DNA from: Vibrio fluminensis | GTDB taxonomy: Bacteria > Pseudomonadota > Gammaproteobacteria > Enterobacterales > Vibrionaceae | Direction of reading: 5' to 3' | Assembly: GCF_015278125.1 (NCBI RefSeq) | Contig: NZ_JADILO010000002.1 | Coordinates: forward strand, 186,001-250,000 | DNA length: 64,000 nt | Shown: piece by piece, positions 27,116-36,225 of the stretch | Numbering within the stretch: the first letter of the stretch is position 1 | Layout: each line of letters starts with the position of its first letter | Made by a program: the position numbers and the translations under genes | The notes under the pieces: generated by a model | Seen by the model: only the letters and a program-made list of their open reading frames with translations | Database searches by the model: none | Told to the model about the DNA's origin: nothing

Positions 27116-27613
27116 TTAAAGTGCTAACTGTAATGGCTGACCATGTTGGTCATGACCTTTAATATTACAATCTATGCTCACTTGATGGTCGCCATGGAAA
27201 TGCCAAGTAAATTGGCGCGCTTTTTTAGCTTCAACGATGATTGAGCTATTCGTATCGTGCTCCATCCCCGCCATTTTCTGCATCATTTTACTGTGCTTGG
27301 CTAGTTCGGTTTCGGAACCGATGGCAAACTCGTGAGCTTTGCTACCGGTGTTCATCACCACAAATTGCACCACATCATTGGGTTTGATATCGACCTGCTT
27401 CTTAAATTGAATTGGTTTGTCATCGCTTAAGATAACGTGTACCACTTTGTCGGCTTTTGCTCCTTTGGCTGGCATGCCGACAGCAGACATACCAGACATA
27501 TTCATCATGCTGTGGTCCATGTTGCCATGGTCCATATTGTTGTGGTTAATATCATTCGCGGCGAAAGCCATGCTTGAAACCAAGCTAAGAGTAATCATCA
27601 GTGCTTTTGTCAT
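27116..27613 (-). CDS. Periplasmic cupredoxin CopI-like copper resistance protein
   Basis: 165 residues. Signal peptide (MTKALMITLSLVSSMAFA), a Met/His-rich segment of about 30 residues (repeated MDHGNMDHSMM type), then a cupredoxin domain. Type-1 copper ligands are His in GSKAHEFAIG and Cys/His in SIDCNIKGHDQHG. This fits CopI-type cupredoxins that protect the periplasm from copper. It is 3 bases after cusA, last gene of the operon. Confidence 0.82.
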   Translation of the reverse strand: MTKALMITLSLVSSMAFAANDINHNNMDHGNMDHSMMNMSGMSAVGMPAKGAKADKVVHVILSDDKPIQFKKQVDIKPNDVVQFVVMNTGSKAHEFAIGSETELAKHSKMMQKMAGMEHDTNSSIIVEAKKARQFTWHFHGDHQVSIDCNIKGHDQHGQPLQLAL

Positions 27614-27616
27614 TGT

Positions 27617-30600
27617 CTAAATTTCCTTTTCAAGTTTGTGAGTGGTCAGATTGGTAGTTTCTGATTTGATAGTTGTTGCATTGAGTCTCTTGAGCTCATG
27701 CAATTTCCAAAGTTTAAAAATCGCGGGAAGCACGAGTAACGTCAGCAGTAGTGCAGACGCCATACCGCCAATCATTGGTGCTGCGATACGTTGCATCACC
27801 TCGGAGCCTGTGCCGTGACCATACATGATTGGGATTAGACCAATGATGACCGTGCTAACCGTCATCATCACGGGTCTTACGCGTAATCCGGCACCTTGGC
27901 TAATGGCATCATCAAGTTCGCGATTGGAGAGTACTTGCTGGTTATCATGGGCATCTTGCTTATGCTGTTCCCATGCTTGGTTGAGGTAAACCAACATAAT
28001 CACGCCGATCTCTACCGCGACGCCGGCGAGGGCAATAAAGCCAACGCCAACCGCTATCGAGAAGTTAAATTTCAGTCCATACATCAACCAAAGACCACCA
28101 ACCATCGCAAGAGGCAGGGTAGACATGATGATCATTACTTCGCCAACTCGGCGGAAACTCATATACAGCAATAGAACAATGATCGCGAGGGTAATAGGCA
28201 CCACAACGGATAGGCGCTGCTTGGCACGTTCCATATACTCATACTGACCAGACCATGTGAGTGAGTAGCCGGCAGGTAGTTGCAATTGTTCGGCGACAGC
28301 TTGCTGTGCTTCAACCACATACGAACCTAGATCTCGTCCTTCAATGTCAACGAACACCCAACCGTTAGGACGCGCGTTTTCAGTTTTGATCATGGGTGGA
28401 CCATCTTCATAGCGGACATCAGCAACATCCGCGAGGGCAATACGCGCTCCGTTCGGCGTTACCAGTGGCAGGTTTTGTAATTTCACCACTGAATCGCGGT
28501 AGTCTTGCGGATAGCGAACGTTAATCGGGTAACGCTCTAAACCTTCAACGGTTTCGCCAACTTTCATACCGCCAACGGCTGTGGCAATCACTTGTTGAAT
28601 GTCTTTGATGCTGAGACCATAACGCGCGGCTTGGCGACGTTTAATGTCGATGGTGACATAACGTCCACCGGCTACACGCTCAGCGTAAACCGATGTAGTC
28701 CCGCTAATAGGGCTCAAAATGGGTTCTATTTGTGCGCCAATCTTCTCAATCTGCTTGAGGTCAGGTCCTGCAATTTTGATACCGATTGGGGTTTTGATCC
28801 CCGTTGCTAACATATCGATACGGGTTTTGATGGGCATGACCCATGCGTTAGTTAGCCCTGGGAATTGCACCAGTTGATCAAATTCTTTGCGCAATGATTC
28901 GGTAGTGACGCCCTCACGCCATTGGTCACGAGGCTTTAATTGAATTGTGGTTTCAATCATTGTCAGTGGAGCAGGGTCGGTAGCGGTTTCTGCTCGTCCA
29001 ATTTTGCCCCACACCGTTTCGACTTCCGGTACGGTTTTGATCAGCTTATTGGTTTGTTGTAGTAACTCACGTGCTTTACCAATTGAAATGCCCGGATAGG
29101 TGGTTGGCATATACATGAGATCCCCTTCGTCCAAAGGGGGAATAAACTCGCTACCGAGTTGTTTGAGCGGGTAGTAAGACGACGCTAAAAGAACCAAAGC
29201 AAAAACAATCATGCTTTTTGGGTAACGAAGACTTAAGTTTAATAATGGACGGTAGAGTGCGACTAGCCCTTTATTAATCGGGTTTTTGTGTTCAGGGAGT
29301 ATTTTACCTCGCACGAAATAGCCCATTAATACCGGGACCAGCGTAATCGCGAGTCCTGCTGCCGCTGCCATGGCGTAGGTCTTAGTGAAAGCCAACGGCG
29401 AAAACATTTTGCCTTCTTGTCCTTCTAGTGCAAACACCGGAACGAAGCTTAACGTGATGATAAGCAGTGAGAAGAACAGAGGTGCGCCAACTTCTTCTGC
29501 CGCTTTACCAATCACCTGCCAGCGATTTTCGTCATTGAGTGGTGTCCGTTCGATGTGTTTATGCACATTTTCGATCATCACTATAGCGCCATCGACCATC
29601 GCGCCAATGGCAATAGCGATGCCACCCAGAGACATGATATTGGCGTTAATGCCTTGCCAGTGCATGACGATAAACGCGGATAAAATACCAATCGGCAGGC
29701 TGATGGCGATGACTAGGGATGAACGAATGTGGAAGAGAAACAGGGCACAAACGATCGCCACAACGAGGAACTCTTCAGCGAGCTTTTGCCACAGGTTATC
29801 GACGGCTGAGTCGATTAGAGTAGAGCGATCATAAGTCGCGACGATCTCTACGCCTTCCGGCAAACCGCGCTGGAGTTCAGCGAGCTTAACTTTGACGTTA
29901 TCAATCACTTGGCTTGCGTTCTCGCCAAAGCGCATCACGATAACACCGCCTACAGCTTCACCTTCGCCATTAAACTCTGAGATGCCGCGACGCATTTGTG
30001 GTCCAAGATTAATTTCAGCCACGTCACCAAGTAACAATGGTGTGCCATTCTTGGTGACTTTTAACGGTAGAGCACGCAGATCTTCAATGCTGGTTAGATA
30101 GCCTGAGGTGCGTACCATATGTTCAGCTTCAGCTACTTCAATCACTGAGGCACCGGTCTCTTGGTTGCCGTTGTTAATCGCCGCATTGATTTGTTGCAGA
30201 GTTAAGTTGTACGCACGCAGTTTGGCAGGATCAATTTGGACTTGATACTGTTTGACCATGCCGCCAACCGTCGCAACCTCTGAAACGCCCGCAACGGTTT
30301 GCAGTTCATATTTCAAGAACCAATCTTGTAAGCTACGCAGCTCTGCTAAGTCATGTTGACCCGTTTTGTCTTGTAAGACATAACTGTAGATCCAGCCCAC
30401 ACCAGTCGCATCAGGCCCTAGAGTGGGTTTCGCTTGTGCAGGTAGATTCGGCGCAACTTGGCTTAAGTACTCCAATACTCGTGAGCGAGCCCAGTACATA
30501 TCCGTATCATCGTTAAAAATAATATAGACGTAGGAGTCGCCAAAGAACGAGTAGCCTCGTACCGTTTCAGCACCAGGTACGGCGAGCATCGCAGTAGTAA

Positions 30601-30805
30601 GCGGGTAGGTGACCTGATCTTCAACCACTTGCGGTGCTTGTCCTGGGTAGCTGGTTTTGATGATCACTTGTACGTCTGACAGATCGGGGATTGCATCAAC
30701 AGGCGTGTTTTTCACACTATACAAACCGCCTAACGTCAGCAAAACCGAAGCGACTAAGACCAAGAAACGATTGTTGATTGACCAACGAATAATCGCGTTA
30801 ATCAT
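27617..30805 (-). CDS. cusA: Copper/silver RND efflux pump CusA
   Basis: 1062 residues, about 12 TMs and two large periplasmic loops, HME-RND subfamily. GAMVDGAIVMIENVHKH in TM4 carries the proton-relay Asp. The periplasmic metal pathway has Met residues in MPIKTRIDMLATGIKTP. Transports Cu(I)/Ag(I) with CusB and CusC. ATG overlaps the cusB stop (ATGA). A 149-codon antisense frame inside it is a shadow. Confidence 0.95.
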   Translation of the reverse strand: MINAIIRWSINNRFLVLVASVLLTLGGLYSVKNTPVDAIPDLSDVQVIIKTSYPGQAPQVVEDQVTYPLTTAMLAVPGAETVRGYSFFGDSYVYIIFNDDTDMYWARSRVLEYLSQVAPNLPAQAKPTLGPDATGVGWIYSYVLQDKTGQHDLAELRSLQDWFLKYELQTVAGVSEVATVGGMVKQYQVQIDPAKLRAYNLTLQQINAAINNGNQETGASVIEVAEAEHMVRTSGYLTSIEDLRALPLKVTKNGTPLLLGDVAEINLGPQMRRGISEFNGEGEAVGGVIVMRFGENASQVIDNVKVKLAELQRGLPEGVEIVATYDRSTLIDSAVDNLWQKLAEEFLVVAIVCALFLFHIRSSLVIAISLPIGILSAFIVMHWQGINANIMSLGGIAIAIGAMVDGAIVMIENVHKHIERTPLNDENRWQVIGKAAEEVGAPLFFSLLIITLSFVPVFALEGQEGKMFSPLAFTKTYAMAAAAGLAITLVPVLMGYFVRGKILPEHKNPINKGLVALYRPLLNLSLRYPKSMIVFALVLLASSYYPLKQLGSEFIPPLDEGDLMYMPTTYPGISIGKARELLQQTNKLIKTVPEVETVWGKIGRAETATDPAPLTMIETTIQLKPRDQWREGVTTESLRKEFDQLVQFPGLTNAWVMPIKTRIDMLATGIKTPIGIKIAGPDLKQIEKIGAQIEPILSPISGTTSVYAERVAGGRYVTIDIKRRQAARYGLSIKDIQQVIATAVGGMKVGETVEGLERYPINVRYPQDYRDSVVKLQNLPLVTPNGARIALADVADVRYEDGPPMIKTENARPNGWVFVDIEGRDLGSYVVEAQQAVAEQLQLPAGYSLTWSGQYEYMERAKQRLSVVVPITLAIIVLLLYMSFRRVGEVMIIMSTLPLAMVGGLWLMYGLKFNFSIAVGVGFIALAGVAVEIGVIMLVYLNQAWEQHKQDAHDNQQVLSNRELDDAISQGAGLRVRPVMMTVSTVIIGLIPIMYGHGTGSEVMQRIAAPMIGGMASALLLTLLVLPAIFKLWKLHELKRLNATTIKSETTNLTTHKLEKEI

Positions 30806-32511
30806 TGTTCGCCTCCTAGGGTCTCAATTTGCTTGAGAGTCCATTCACCCGCTTGGTTTTCGACTAGAAACCGGACTTTTTCTCCTTCACTAAAAGGTGA
30901 AAGCTCAAAGTTATCGCTAACAGAAAAGTTTTGTTCGCCGGCTTGCCACTGCCACTCAGGAACGGCTTGATGAGAAAGCGTGACCATACCGAAATCAGCC
31001 ATCAGCATTGTGATCTCACCCTCTATCCACATTTCTCTCGGAGCAGCTACCGCTGGTTTAATCTCGGTGATTTGATACTGACCTTGGTCGGTTTTTTCCA
31101 TCTCAAATTCAATCGCATCACCCGCTTTAAATGCGTGCAATTCAACACCGTCGGCTAAAGTAAAGTTCATTACCATGCCGGGCCAATTCCACTCTGGCAC
31201 AGGTTGGTGGTTGATAGTAAGCATGCGATGATCGGCCATAACGTCGTTAATTGTGCCAAATGCCCATGCGCGTTCGGTTGGCTGCTCAACACCATTAATC
31301 CGTGATAGGTCGGCACTTTGGCTAGATTCTGAATCAAGCATAAATTGTGCAGAGGTGACAATGTTGTCTTGCTCCGTTAGCCCTTGTAGGACTTCAATGT
31401 ATTCACCAGCTTCGCGACCAACTTCAATGCGTGCCGAACGGAATTGACCATCACCCAATGCAAGAACCACACGAGTCATACCGCCAGAACGAATCACTGC
31501 TGAACGTGGAATGGTTAGAACGGCGCTATCGCTAACGGGTTTGAGTTTGATATTGGCAAACATGTTAGGTTTTAGCTCGCCATTGGGATTATCAAACTTG
31601 AGGCGTACGCGTAATGTACGAGTTTGAGGATCAAGAATAGGGTAGACGTAATCAACTTGACCTTGCCAATTTTTGCCGGGTAATGCTTCAAGCTTCATCT
31701 CTGCTTCACTGCCGGCTTTAACCCAATGAGATTGACGTTCGAATAGTTCCACATCAACCCAGACATGACCAAGTGGACCCGCACTAATCACCGTTTGAGC
31801 TGGGGATAGGTAAGCACCTTCGCGAATGTTTAAATTTGCAATGACACCGTCAGCAATTGCTTTAATCTCGACTTGCTGTTTAGCTTGTCCAGAGCGATAG
31901 ATTTGCTCAATTTGCTTTTGGTCAACGCCCAGTGATGACAATCTTTCTTTTGCGCCTTGGATGAGTGTTTTACGCCCAGTGCGCTTGGCATTAAGTAACT
32001 CTTGTTGTGCTTTGACGAGATCTGGCGAATAGAAGGTAAACAGTACTTCATCACGAGAGACTTTTTCACCCACGGCATTGACGTAGAGCTTTTCAACCCA
32101 GCCGCTGGTGCGTACGTTGGTTTGCCACAGCGAACTTTCATCAAAGGCGATGTAACCAACCGCATCAATCACCGGTTGTAACGGTTTTTTAGTGACGAAA
32201 GCCGTTTTTACCCCAAGATTATTCTCTACCGCAGGCGAGATGGTGACGGTGCCAACCTCTTGAGTGCTTCCATTTACATCCTCAGCGTAAACTGGGATTA
32301 GATCCATCCCCATTGGTGATTTACCGGGTTTGTCACGTTTGTAATTGGGATCCATTGGTGCGACCCAATACAAAGGCTGATCAGAAGCTACGCTTGATTC
32401 TGATGCTGTGTTTGTCATGTAATGGGCATTCGGCATAAACCATTGATTGGCTGCAAAACCTAAAGAAGCGCCGACAACGAGCGCGACAGTAGCAACTTTG
32501 ATTGTTTTCAT
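30802..32511 (-). CDS. cusB: CusB membrane fusion protein with two C-terminal CusF domains
   Basis: 569 residues, well above the roughly 400 of E. coli CusB. Order: signal anchor (1-22), heavy-metal-binding segment (YWVAPMDPNYKRDKPGKSPM near 47-67), lipoyl/alpha-hairpin/beta-barrel MFP core to about 400, then two CusF-like OB domains (about 425-495 and 500-565). The first has all CusF ligands (TINHQPVPEWNWPGMVMNF: His, Trp, Met, Met). In the second the two Met are lost (SHQAVPEWQWQAGEQNF), so it probably does not hold Cu(I) normally. It links CusA to CusC and receives metal. Confidence 0.93.
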   Translation of the reverse strand: MKTIKVATVALVVGASLGFAANQWFMPNAHYMTNTASESSVASDQPLYWVAPMDPNYKRDKPGKSPMGMDLIPVYAEDVNGSTQEVGTVTISPAVENNLGVKTAFVTKKPLQPVIDAVGYIAFDESSLWQTNVRTSGWVEKLYVNAVGEKVSRDEVLFTFYSPDLVKAQQELLNAKRTGRKTLIQGAKERLSSLGVDQKQIEQIYRSGQAKQQVEIKAIADGVIANLNIREGAYLSPAQTVISAGPLGHVWVDVELFERQSHWVKAGSEAEMKLEALPGKNWQGQVDYVYPILDPQTRTLRVRLKFDNPNGELKPNMFANIKLKPVSDSAVLTIPRSAVIRSGGMTRVVLALGDGQFRSARIEVGREAGEYIEVLQGLTEQDNIVTSAQFMLDSESSQSADLSRINGVEQPTERAWAFGTINDVMADHRMLTINHQPVPEWNWPGMVMNFTLADGVELHAFKAGDAIEFEMEKTDQGQYQITEIKPAVAAPREMWIEGEITMLMADFGMVTLSHQAVPEWQWQAGEQNFSVSDNFELSPFSEGEKVRFLVENQAGEWTLKQIETLGGEQ

Positions 32512-32513
32512 TA

Positions 32514-33911
32514 TTATTTCTCCTGGCGCTCTGCTTTGGTAATACTGGTAGATGAATAGTCGCCAATTAGGTTAGCAATTTGGTTATTAGTGAGGTTTAA
32601 GTCGGTAATAAGGCGCTCAAGCTCCAACTCAATGGTTATTTGAGTTAACGATGACGTGACAATGTCACCAAAGCTAGCGCTATTGTTCTGATAGCCTCGC
32701 TCAACGGCTGCTAGCTGCGCTGTTGCCTGTTTAAGTAAATGGCTTTGATAGTGGGAGATGCGCTGTTGGAGGTGATCTCTATCAGAAATAAGCCCGGTTA
32801 ATTGCGCCCCCATTCGAGCCAACCACGCATCACGCTGCGACTTTGTTGCGCCAACTTGATATTGAGCTGCTTCTAACGATTTATCTTGCTTGCTACCGGT
32901 ATAGAGTGGGATATCTAAGGTGACATAGGCACTCACCATGTCAGGCGCTGGCTCTCCGCGCATATTGTTGGCTTGACGATGTGCATACATCACCTCGACA
33001 CCAAATTGAGGTGCATACGCCTCTTCAGCAATGGAAACTTGCGTTTGCGCGCTTGCTAGCGAGGAATTTAACGATTGAATCACTGGATGTCGCATTAGCA
33101 GTTGGTAGCGAGCTTGTGCGGTTGAATGCGCTGCCAAGGTCTGTTGTAAATCATGCCAATCAAGCTGATTCGAAGCCTGCAAACCACTATTTTTTGTTTG
33201 CCACTCGCTGCCTAACCATTCTGATAGCTGCGCGGTTAATTTTTGCTGCACCTGTGCGTTGGTCACTAATTTTTGCTGCAACTGGCTGAGTTTAAGTTGC
33301 GCGGCAATCACGTCCTGAGATTCACCAATCCCAAGCGCATAGTTAGAGTCTTGGTTATCAATCAATTGTTTGAGCCATTTCTCTTGCTGAAGCAGTAGCG
33401 ATTTCGCTTTTTGGTTGTAGCCTAGTTCTAACCAAACCGCGGTAACGGTCGTGATGACATCATGTTCGCGAGCTTTTGCTTGTTGCAGTACTGCTTGAGA
33501 TTGCTGCTCTGCCTGAGACGTTTGTAACTCGATGGTATCGCCACGGTCGAACTTCTGCATCACACCTAACGAGATGTTACTCATCGGGTCTTGATCGAGA
33601 CGAAAACTATCGACAGGCACACCACCAAAGCCAAACTTGACCGAGGGATCCATCAACGTGGCTTTCGCTTTGCCACCGCTCAAGGTCGCTTGGGATTGAG
33701 CGAATAATTGGTCACGACTTGCATCTTGCTGTAAAGCAATTGCGATAATCTGCTCTAGAGTCAACGTCGACTCGAGCAACGAAGAATTCGACGCAGCGTG
33801 AATCACTTGAGACTCAAGTTCTGTATGCGCCAAAGCCGGTGCGCCAATCGCCAAACAGAGGCTGAGCGCGAGGAAGTTGTATTTTGCTTTCACATTACAA
33901 TCCATTTTCAA
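32514..33911 (-). CDS. CusC-like outer-membrane efflux factor (TolC family)
   Basis: 465 residues. Signal peptide then two OEP repeats; long heptad-rich helices (QAEQQSQAVLQQAKAREH and ATAQLAAVERGYQNNSASF) match the TolC/CusC coiled coils. No lipobox is evident, unlike E. coli CusC. Forms the exit duct for the CusBA pump. It is 2 bases upstream of cusB in the operon. Confidence 0.88.
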   Translation of the reverse strand: MKMDCNVKAKYNFLALSLCLAIGAPALAHTELESQVIHAASNSSLLESTLTLEQIIAIALQQDASRDQLFAQSQATLSGGKAKATLMDPSVKFGFGGVPVDSFRLDQDPMSNISLGVMQKFDRGDTIELQTSQAEQQSQAVLQQAKAREHDVITTVTAVWLELGYNQKAKSLLLQQEKWLKQLIDNQDSNYALGIGESQDVIAAQLKLSQLQQKLVTNAQVQQKLTAQLSEWLGSEWQTKNSGLQASNQLDWHDLQQTLAAHSTAQARYQLLMRHPVIQSLNSSLASAQTQVSIAEEAYAPQFGVEVMYAHRQANNMRGEPAPDMVSAYVTLDIPLYTGSKQDKSLEAAQYQVGATKSQRDAWLARMGAQLTGLISDRDHLQQRISHYQSHLLKQATAQLAAVERGYQNNSASFGDIVTSSLTQITIELELERLITDLNLTNNQIANLIGDYSSTSITKAERQEK

Positions 33912-34042
33912 ATACCAACTGCTGACTCATCGTTAAGCGAGCGGTTGGAATATTGATCTAACTGATGCGACGAGGCGCTATCAGGCTGATAGTAAGTAGC
34001 AGGTAAGGGGAACTGCTAAATGTCTAACGTATGAATTGAAAG

Positions 34043-34447
34043 TTAAGCGCTGGGTGGGCGGTAGAGTGAGCTTGTGATAGCGACAGTATCGCGTGTTGGC
34101 TCAATAGGATAGGTTTGGATATCAAATGTCGGAGTAAAGCTCGCCAGATCGTCGGCGAGAGTCGCAAATACGGTGACACAAGTGGTATCGCAGCATTCAT
34201 GCTGCATTGAGTTGCCATTTGAGCAATCCATATTAATGCTGGTTTTCTGCCCATCAGCGAGATGATGGGACATGGTTGCCATATCCATATTCGGCATCAT
34301 GTCAGCATCGCAGTGACTGCTGGTGGATTGACTCATTTGTAGCATTTGAATTGGCATCAGCGTTTTGCTCGACGCCATACTAGACGCGATAAGCGTCATC
34401 GACGTAAGCAAGACTAACCAAATTGTACGCAAAGAGGTCGCGTGCAT
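34043..34447 (-). CDS. Met/His/Cys-rich exported protein heading the cus operon
   Basis: 134 residues. Signal peptide (residues 1-25), then a mature part rich in metal-ligating residues: MLQMSQSTSSHCDADMMPNM, MATMSHH, INMDCSNGNSMQHECCDTTC. It is not a recognised family; small periplasmic copper-binding proteins in similar positions have been grouped with DUF2946/CopL-like proteins, but the match is loose. It lies between a CueR-type promoter and cusC, 131 bases from cusC. A copper buffer or sensor role is inferred. Confidence 0.6.
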   Translation of the reverse strand: MHATSLRTIWLVLLTSMTLIASSMASSKTLMPIQMLQMSQSTSSHCDADMMPNMDMATMSHHLADGQKTSINMDCSNGNSMQHECCDTTCVTVFATLADDLASFTPTFDIQTYPIEPTRDTVAITSSLYRPPSA

Positions 34448-34496
34448 ATGGATACCAATTCAACTCAAAATGACAATTAACTAAGTGTGAGCACTA

Positions 34497-34659
34497 ATAC
34501 CAATCAGGATAAATCTTTGATCATTCTTGCTGATTAAAATCGCTGATAACGTTGTTGCAGATTTTGTAATTAGAATAACTAGTTAGCGGCAATCTGCGCC
34601 TAGTTCTAAGCGATTTTCCTTGCGCAATTTACTGACCACTTACTTATCCTGATTGGTAT
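34497..34659. mobile_element. 163-bp MITE-like element with 16-bp terminal inverted repeats
   Basis: ATACCAATCAGGATAA (34497-34512) is exactly inverted at 34644-34659. No ORF lies inside. The right end continues as a 22-base match to the solo copy at 23146. It occupies the 5' leader between the CueR-type promoter and the first gene of the cus operon. Confidence 0.8.
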
Positions 34660-34660
34660 A

Positions 34661-34691
34661 AGCTTAATCCTTACCCTAGGGGGAAGGTCAA
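34661..34691 (-). promoter_or_regulatory. CueR-type copper promoter (19-bp spacer)
   Basis: Minus strand: -35 TTGACC, then 19 bases, then -10 TAAGCT; the dyad ACCTTCCCCCTAGGGTAAGGAT resembles the CueR operator of E. coli copA (ACCTTCC...GGAAGGT). It points to the cus operon 215 bases away, with the MITE beginning right after the -10. Confidence 0.75.
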
Positions 34692-34693
34692 TA

Positions 34694-34730
34694 AAAAAAG
34701 CCTGATAAAGATTAACTTATCAGGCTTTTT
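34694..34730 (-). terminator. PepT-like gene terminator
   Basis: AAAAAGCCTGATAA-N8-TTATCAGGCTTTTT, a long perfect stem with T5 on either strand, ending the peptidase gene just upstream of the copper promoter. Confidence 0.9.
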
Positions 34731-34748
34731 GGATGCTTTTAAATCAGA

Positions 34749-35855
34749 TTAGTGTGTTAGGTAGTGCTTAACAAACTCTGTTACTTTTACCATATCATCA
34801 ATGGCAATGAACTCTTCTGTGGTATGCACTTTAGCCATGCCAGTAGAGATGTTTACCGTCGTCAGACCTAGTTTGTTAAAGTTGTTGGCATCGCTGCCGC
34901 CACCGGTTGACTTAGTAAATGGTTCTGCACCGATAGCCGCAAAGGACGCTTTTACTTGTTCAATGTGTGGGTGATCATCGGCAAGAACAAACGCGTTGTA
35001 GGCACGTGTAGATTCAATTTCCACTTCTGCGCCATGTTTCGCTGCAGCAGCTTGGAACGTTTCAATCATATGGTCTACTTGCTTAGTCAGCTTGTCGTCG
35101 TTTAGTGAGCGAGCTTCCGCAACAATTTTTAGCTCTGGCATGACGATGTTAGTCGCGTTACCGCCTTCAACAATACCGATGTTCGCTGTGGTTTCTTCAT
35201 CAATACGCAGCAGTTTCATTTGCGTAATAGCGTCGGCTGCGACGCTGATTGCACTGATGCCTTCTTCAGGCGCAAGACCGGCGTGTGCAGGGCGTCCTTT
35301 GATCGTTGCAACGATCTTTTGTTGACCAGGCGCCGAGTTAACGATAGTACCGATAGGACCACCGGTATCCAGCACGATTGCTTTATTTGATTGAATCATG
35401 TTCATATCGAAGTGTTCTGAGCCGTGTAGACCGCCTTCTTCATGAACAGTAAACGCAATTTCGATGGTCTTGTGATCAAGGTTTTCTGCTTGGATACAAC
35501 GAACCGCTTCCATGATAGCTGCGATGCCAGACTTGTCATCACCGCCTAAGATAGTGTTGCCTTTTGAGCGGATAATACCGTCTTCAATAACTGGCTCAAT
35601 GCCTTTACCTGGCGTTACTGTATCCATGTGGCAGCTTAGTACGACGCTATCTTCAATTTTGCCATCTAGACGTGCATAGACGTTGAAGCCGTTGGTGTAC
35701 TGCTCTGGCACTGGTAGTTTGTGAACAGTGAATCCCATTGCACCAAGTTGCTCAGCAAGAGTTTCCGCAATTTCTTTTTCAAAGCCAGTTTCACTATCAA
35801 TTTTGATTAGTTCGCAGAAGTGCTCCACTAATCGCTCACGGTTAATTTGTGTCAT
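34749..35855 (-). CDS. PepT-like M20 family metallopeptidase
   Basis: 368 residues. Dizinc ligands: His-Met-Asp in LSCHMDTVTPG, Asp in LGGDDKSG, Glu pair in VHEEGGLHG, and His near the C-terminus in AKVHTTEEFI. The dimerisation domain (about 175-285) includes GRPAHAGLAPEEGISA. It belongs with the peptidase T-like subgroup (TIGR01883 type) rather than classical PepT or DapE. Cytosolic; substrate probably small peptides. It is divergent from the tyrosine catabolic operon. Confidence 0.87.
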   Translation of the reverse strand: MTQINRERLVEHFCELIKIDSETGFEKEIAETLAEQLGAMGFTVHKLPVPEQYTNGFNVYARLDGKIEDSVVLSCHMDTVTPGKGIEPVIEDGIIRSKGNTILGGDDKSGIAAIMEAVRCIQAENLDHKTIEIAFTVHEEGGLHGSEHFDMNMIQSNKAIVLDTGGPIGTIVNSAPGQQKIVATIKGRPAHAGLAPEEGISAISVAADAITQMKLLRIDEETTANIGIVEGGNATNIVMPELKIVAEARSLNDDKLTKQVDHMIETFQAAAAKHGAEVEIESTRAYNAFVLADDHPHIEQVKASFAAIGAEPFTKSTGGGSDANNFNKLGLTTVNISTGMAKVHTTEEFIAIDDMVKVTEFVKHYLTH

Positions 35856-36018
35856 TGTTATACCTTACTGTAGGAACAGAGGCGGTTAACATACCGCTAA
35901 GTCTTGAGCTCAAACCTGCGGTAAATCAAGTTTCGCTCCTAAAAGCGAATCAGCCCGTTTTATTGGTTAATCCCTGCGCAGTAGTACGTAAATCAAACAC
36001 GCTTTGTGAAAATTGAAA

Positions 36019-36036
36019 TGTAAAATATTTGTTACA
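36019..36036 (+). promoter_or_regulatory. TyrR/PhhR-type box upstream of hpd
   Basis: TGTAAA-N6-GTTACA agrees with the TyrR consensus TGTAAA-N6-TTTACA at 11 of 12 positions. TyrR family regulators respond to tyrosine and phenylalanine, matching the catabolic operon downstream. Confidence 0.7.
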
Positions 36037-36117
36037 TTGAGTTGTGATAGCTTTAGCTTACTAATGAATTGGTTAGTAGTAATTTATAAAAAGCAGTCGC
36101 CGATTTTACACTCGGAG

Positions 36118-36143
36118 TGCCGTTTTAATCACGGCATTTTTTT
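36118..36143 (+). terminator. Intrinsic terminator inside the hpd leader
   Basis: TGCCGT-N7-ACGGCA followed by T7, preceded by a weaker CCGA/TCGG pair (36100-36115). It stands between the TyrR box and hpd, so it either ends a short RNA or acts as an attenuator. Confidence 0.75.
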
Positions 36144-36225
36144 AGCGCAAAATTACCCTTATAGGCTGTTATTGCTCATGTTTATATCAGCACTTGTGCG
36201 TTAACTATTACGACAGGGGAAGGTT

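Larger units (their letters stand above)
35856..36225. other. Divergent leader region between pepT-like and hpd
   Basis: 370 bases with no gene. It contains a TyrR box (36019-36036), an inverted repeat TACTAA-N8-TTAGTA (36059-36078), and an intrinsic terminator (36118-36143) lying 82 bases before hpd. The left part (35856-36000) shows no clear element beyond AT-rich promoter-like DNA. Confidence 0.6.

Noticed and set aside
29385..29834. 149-codon plus-strand ORF inside cusA
   Set aside because: It is antisense to a clear RND pump gene and has no ribosome site or family resemblance.
34441..34465. Second copy of the MITE end (ATACCAATTCAACT) near the Met-rich gene start
   Set aside because: It shares only ATACCAAT with the MITE end, which is too short to call.
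36013..36204. 63-codon ORF as a leader peptide for hpd
   Set aside because: No Shine-Dalgarno and no run of Tyr or Phe codons; it also spans the terminator.
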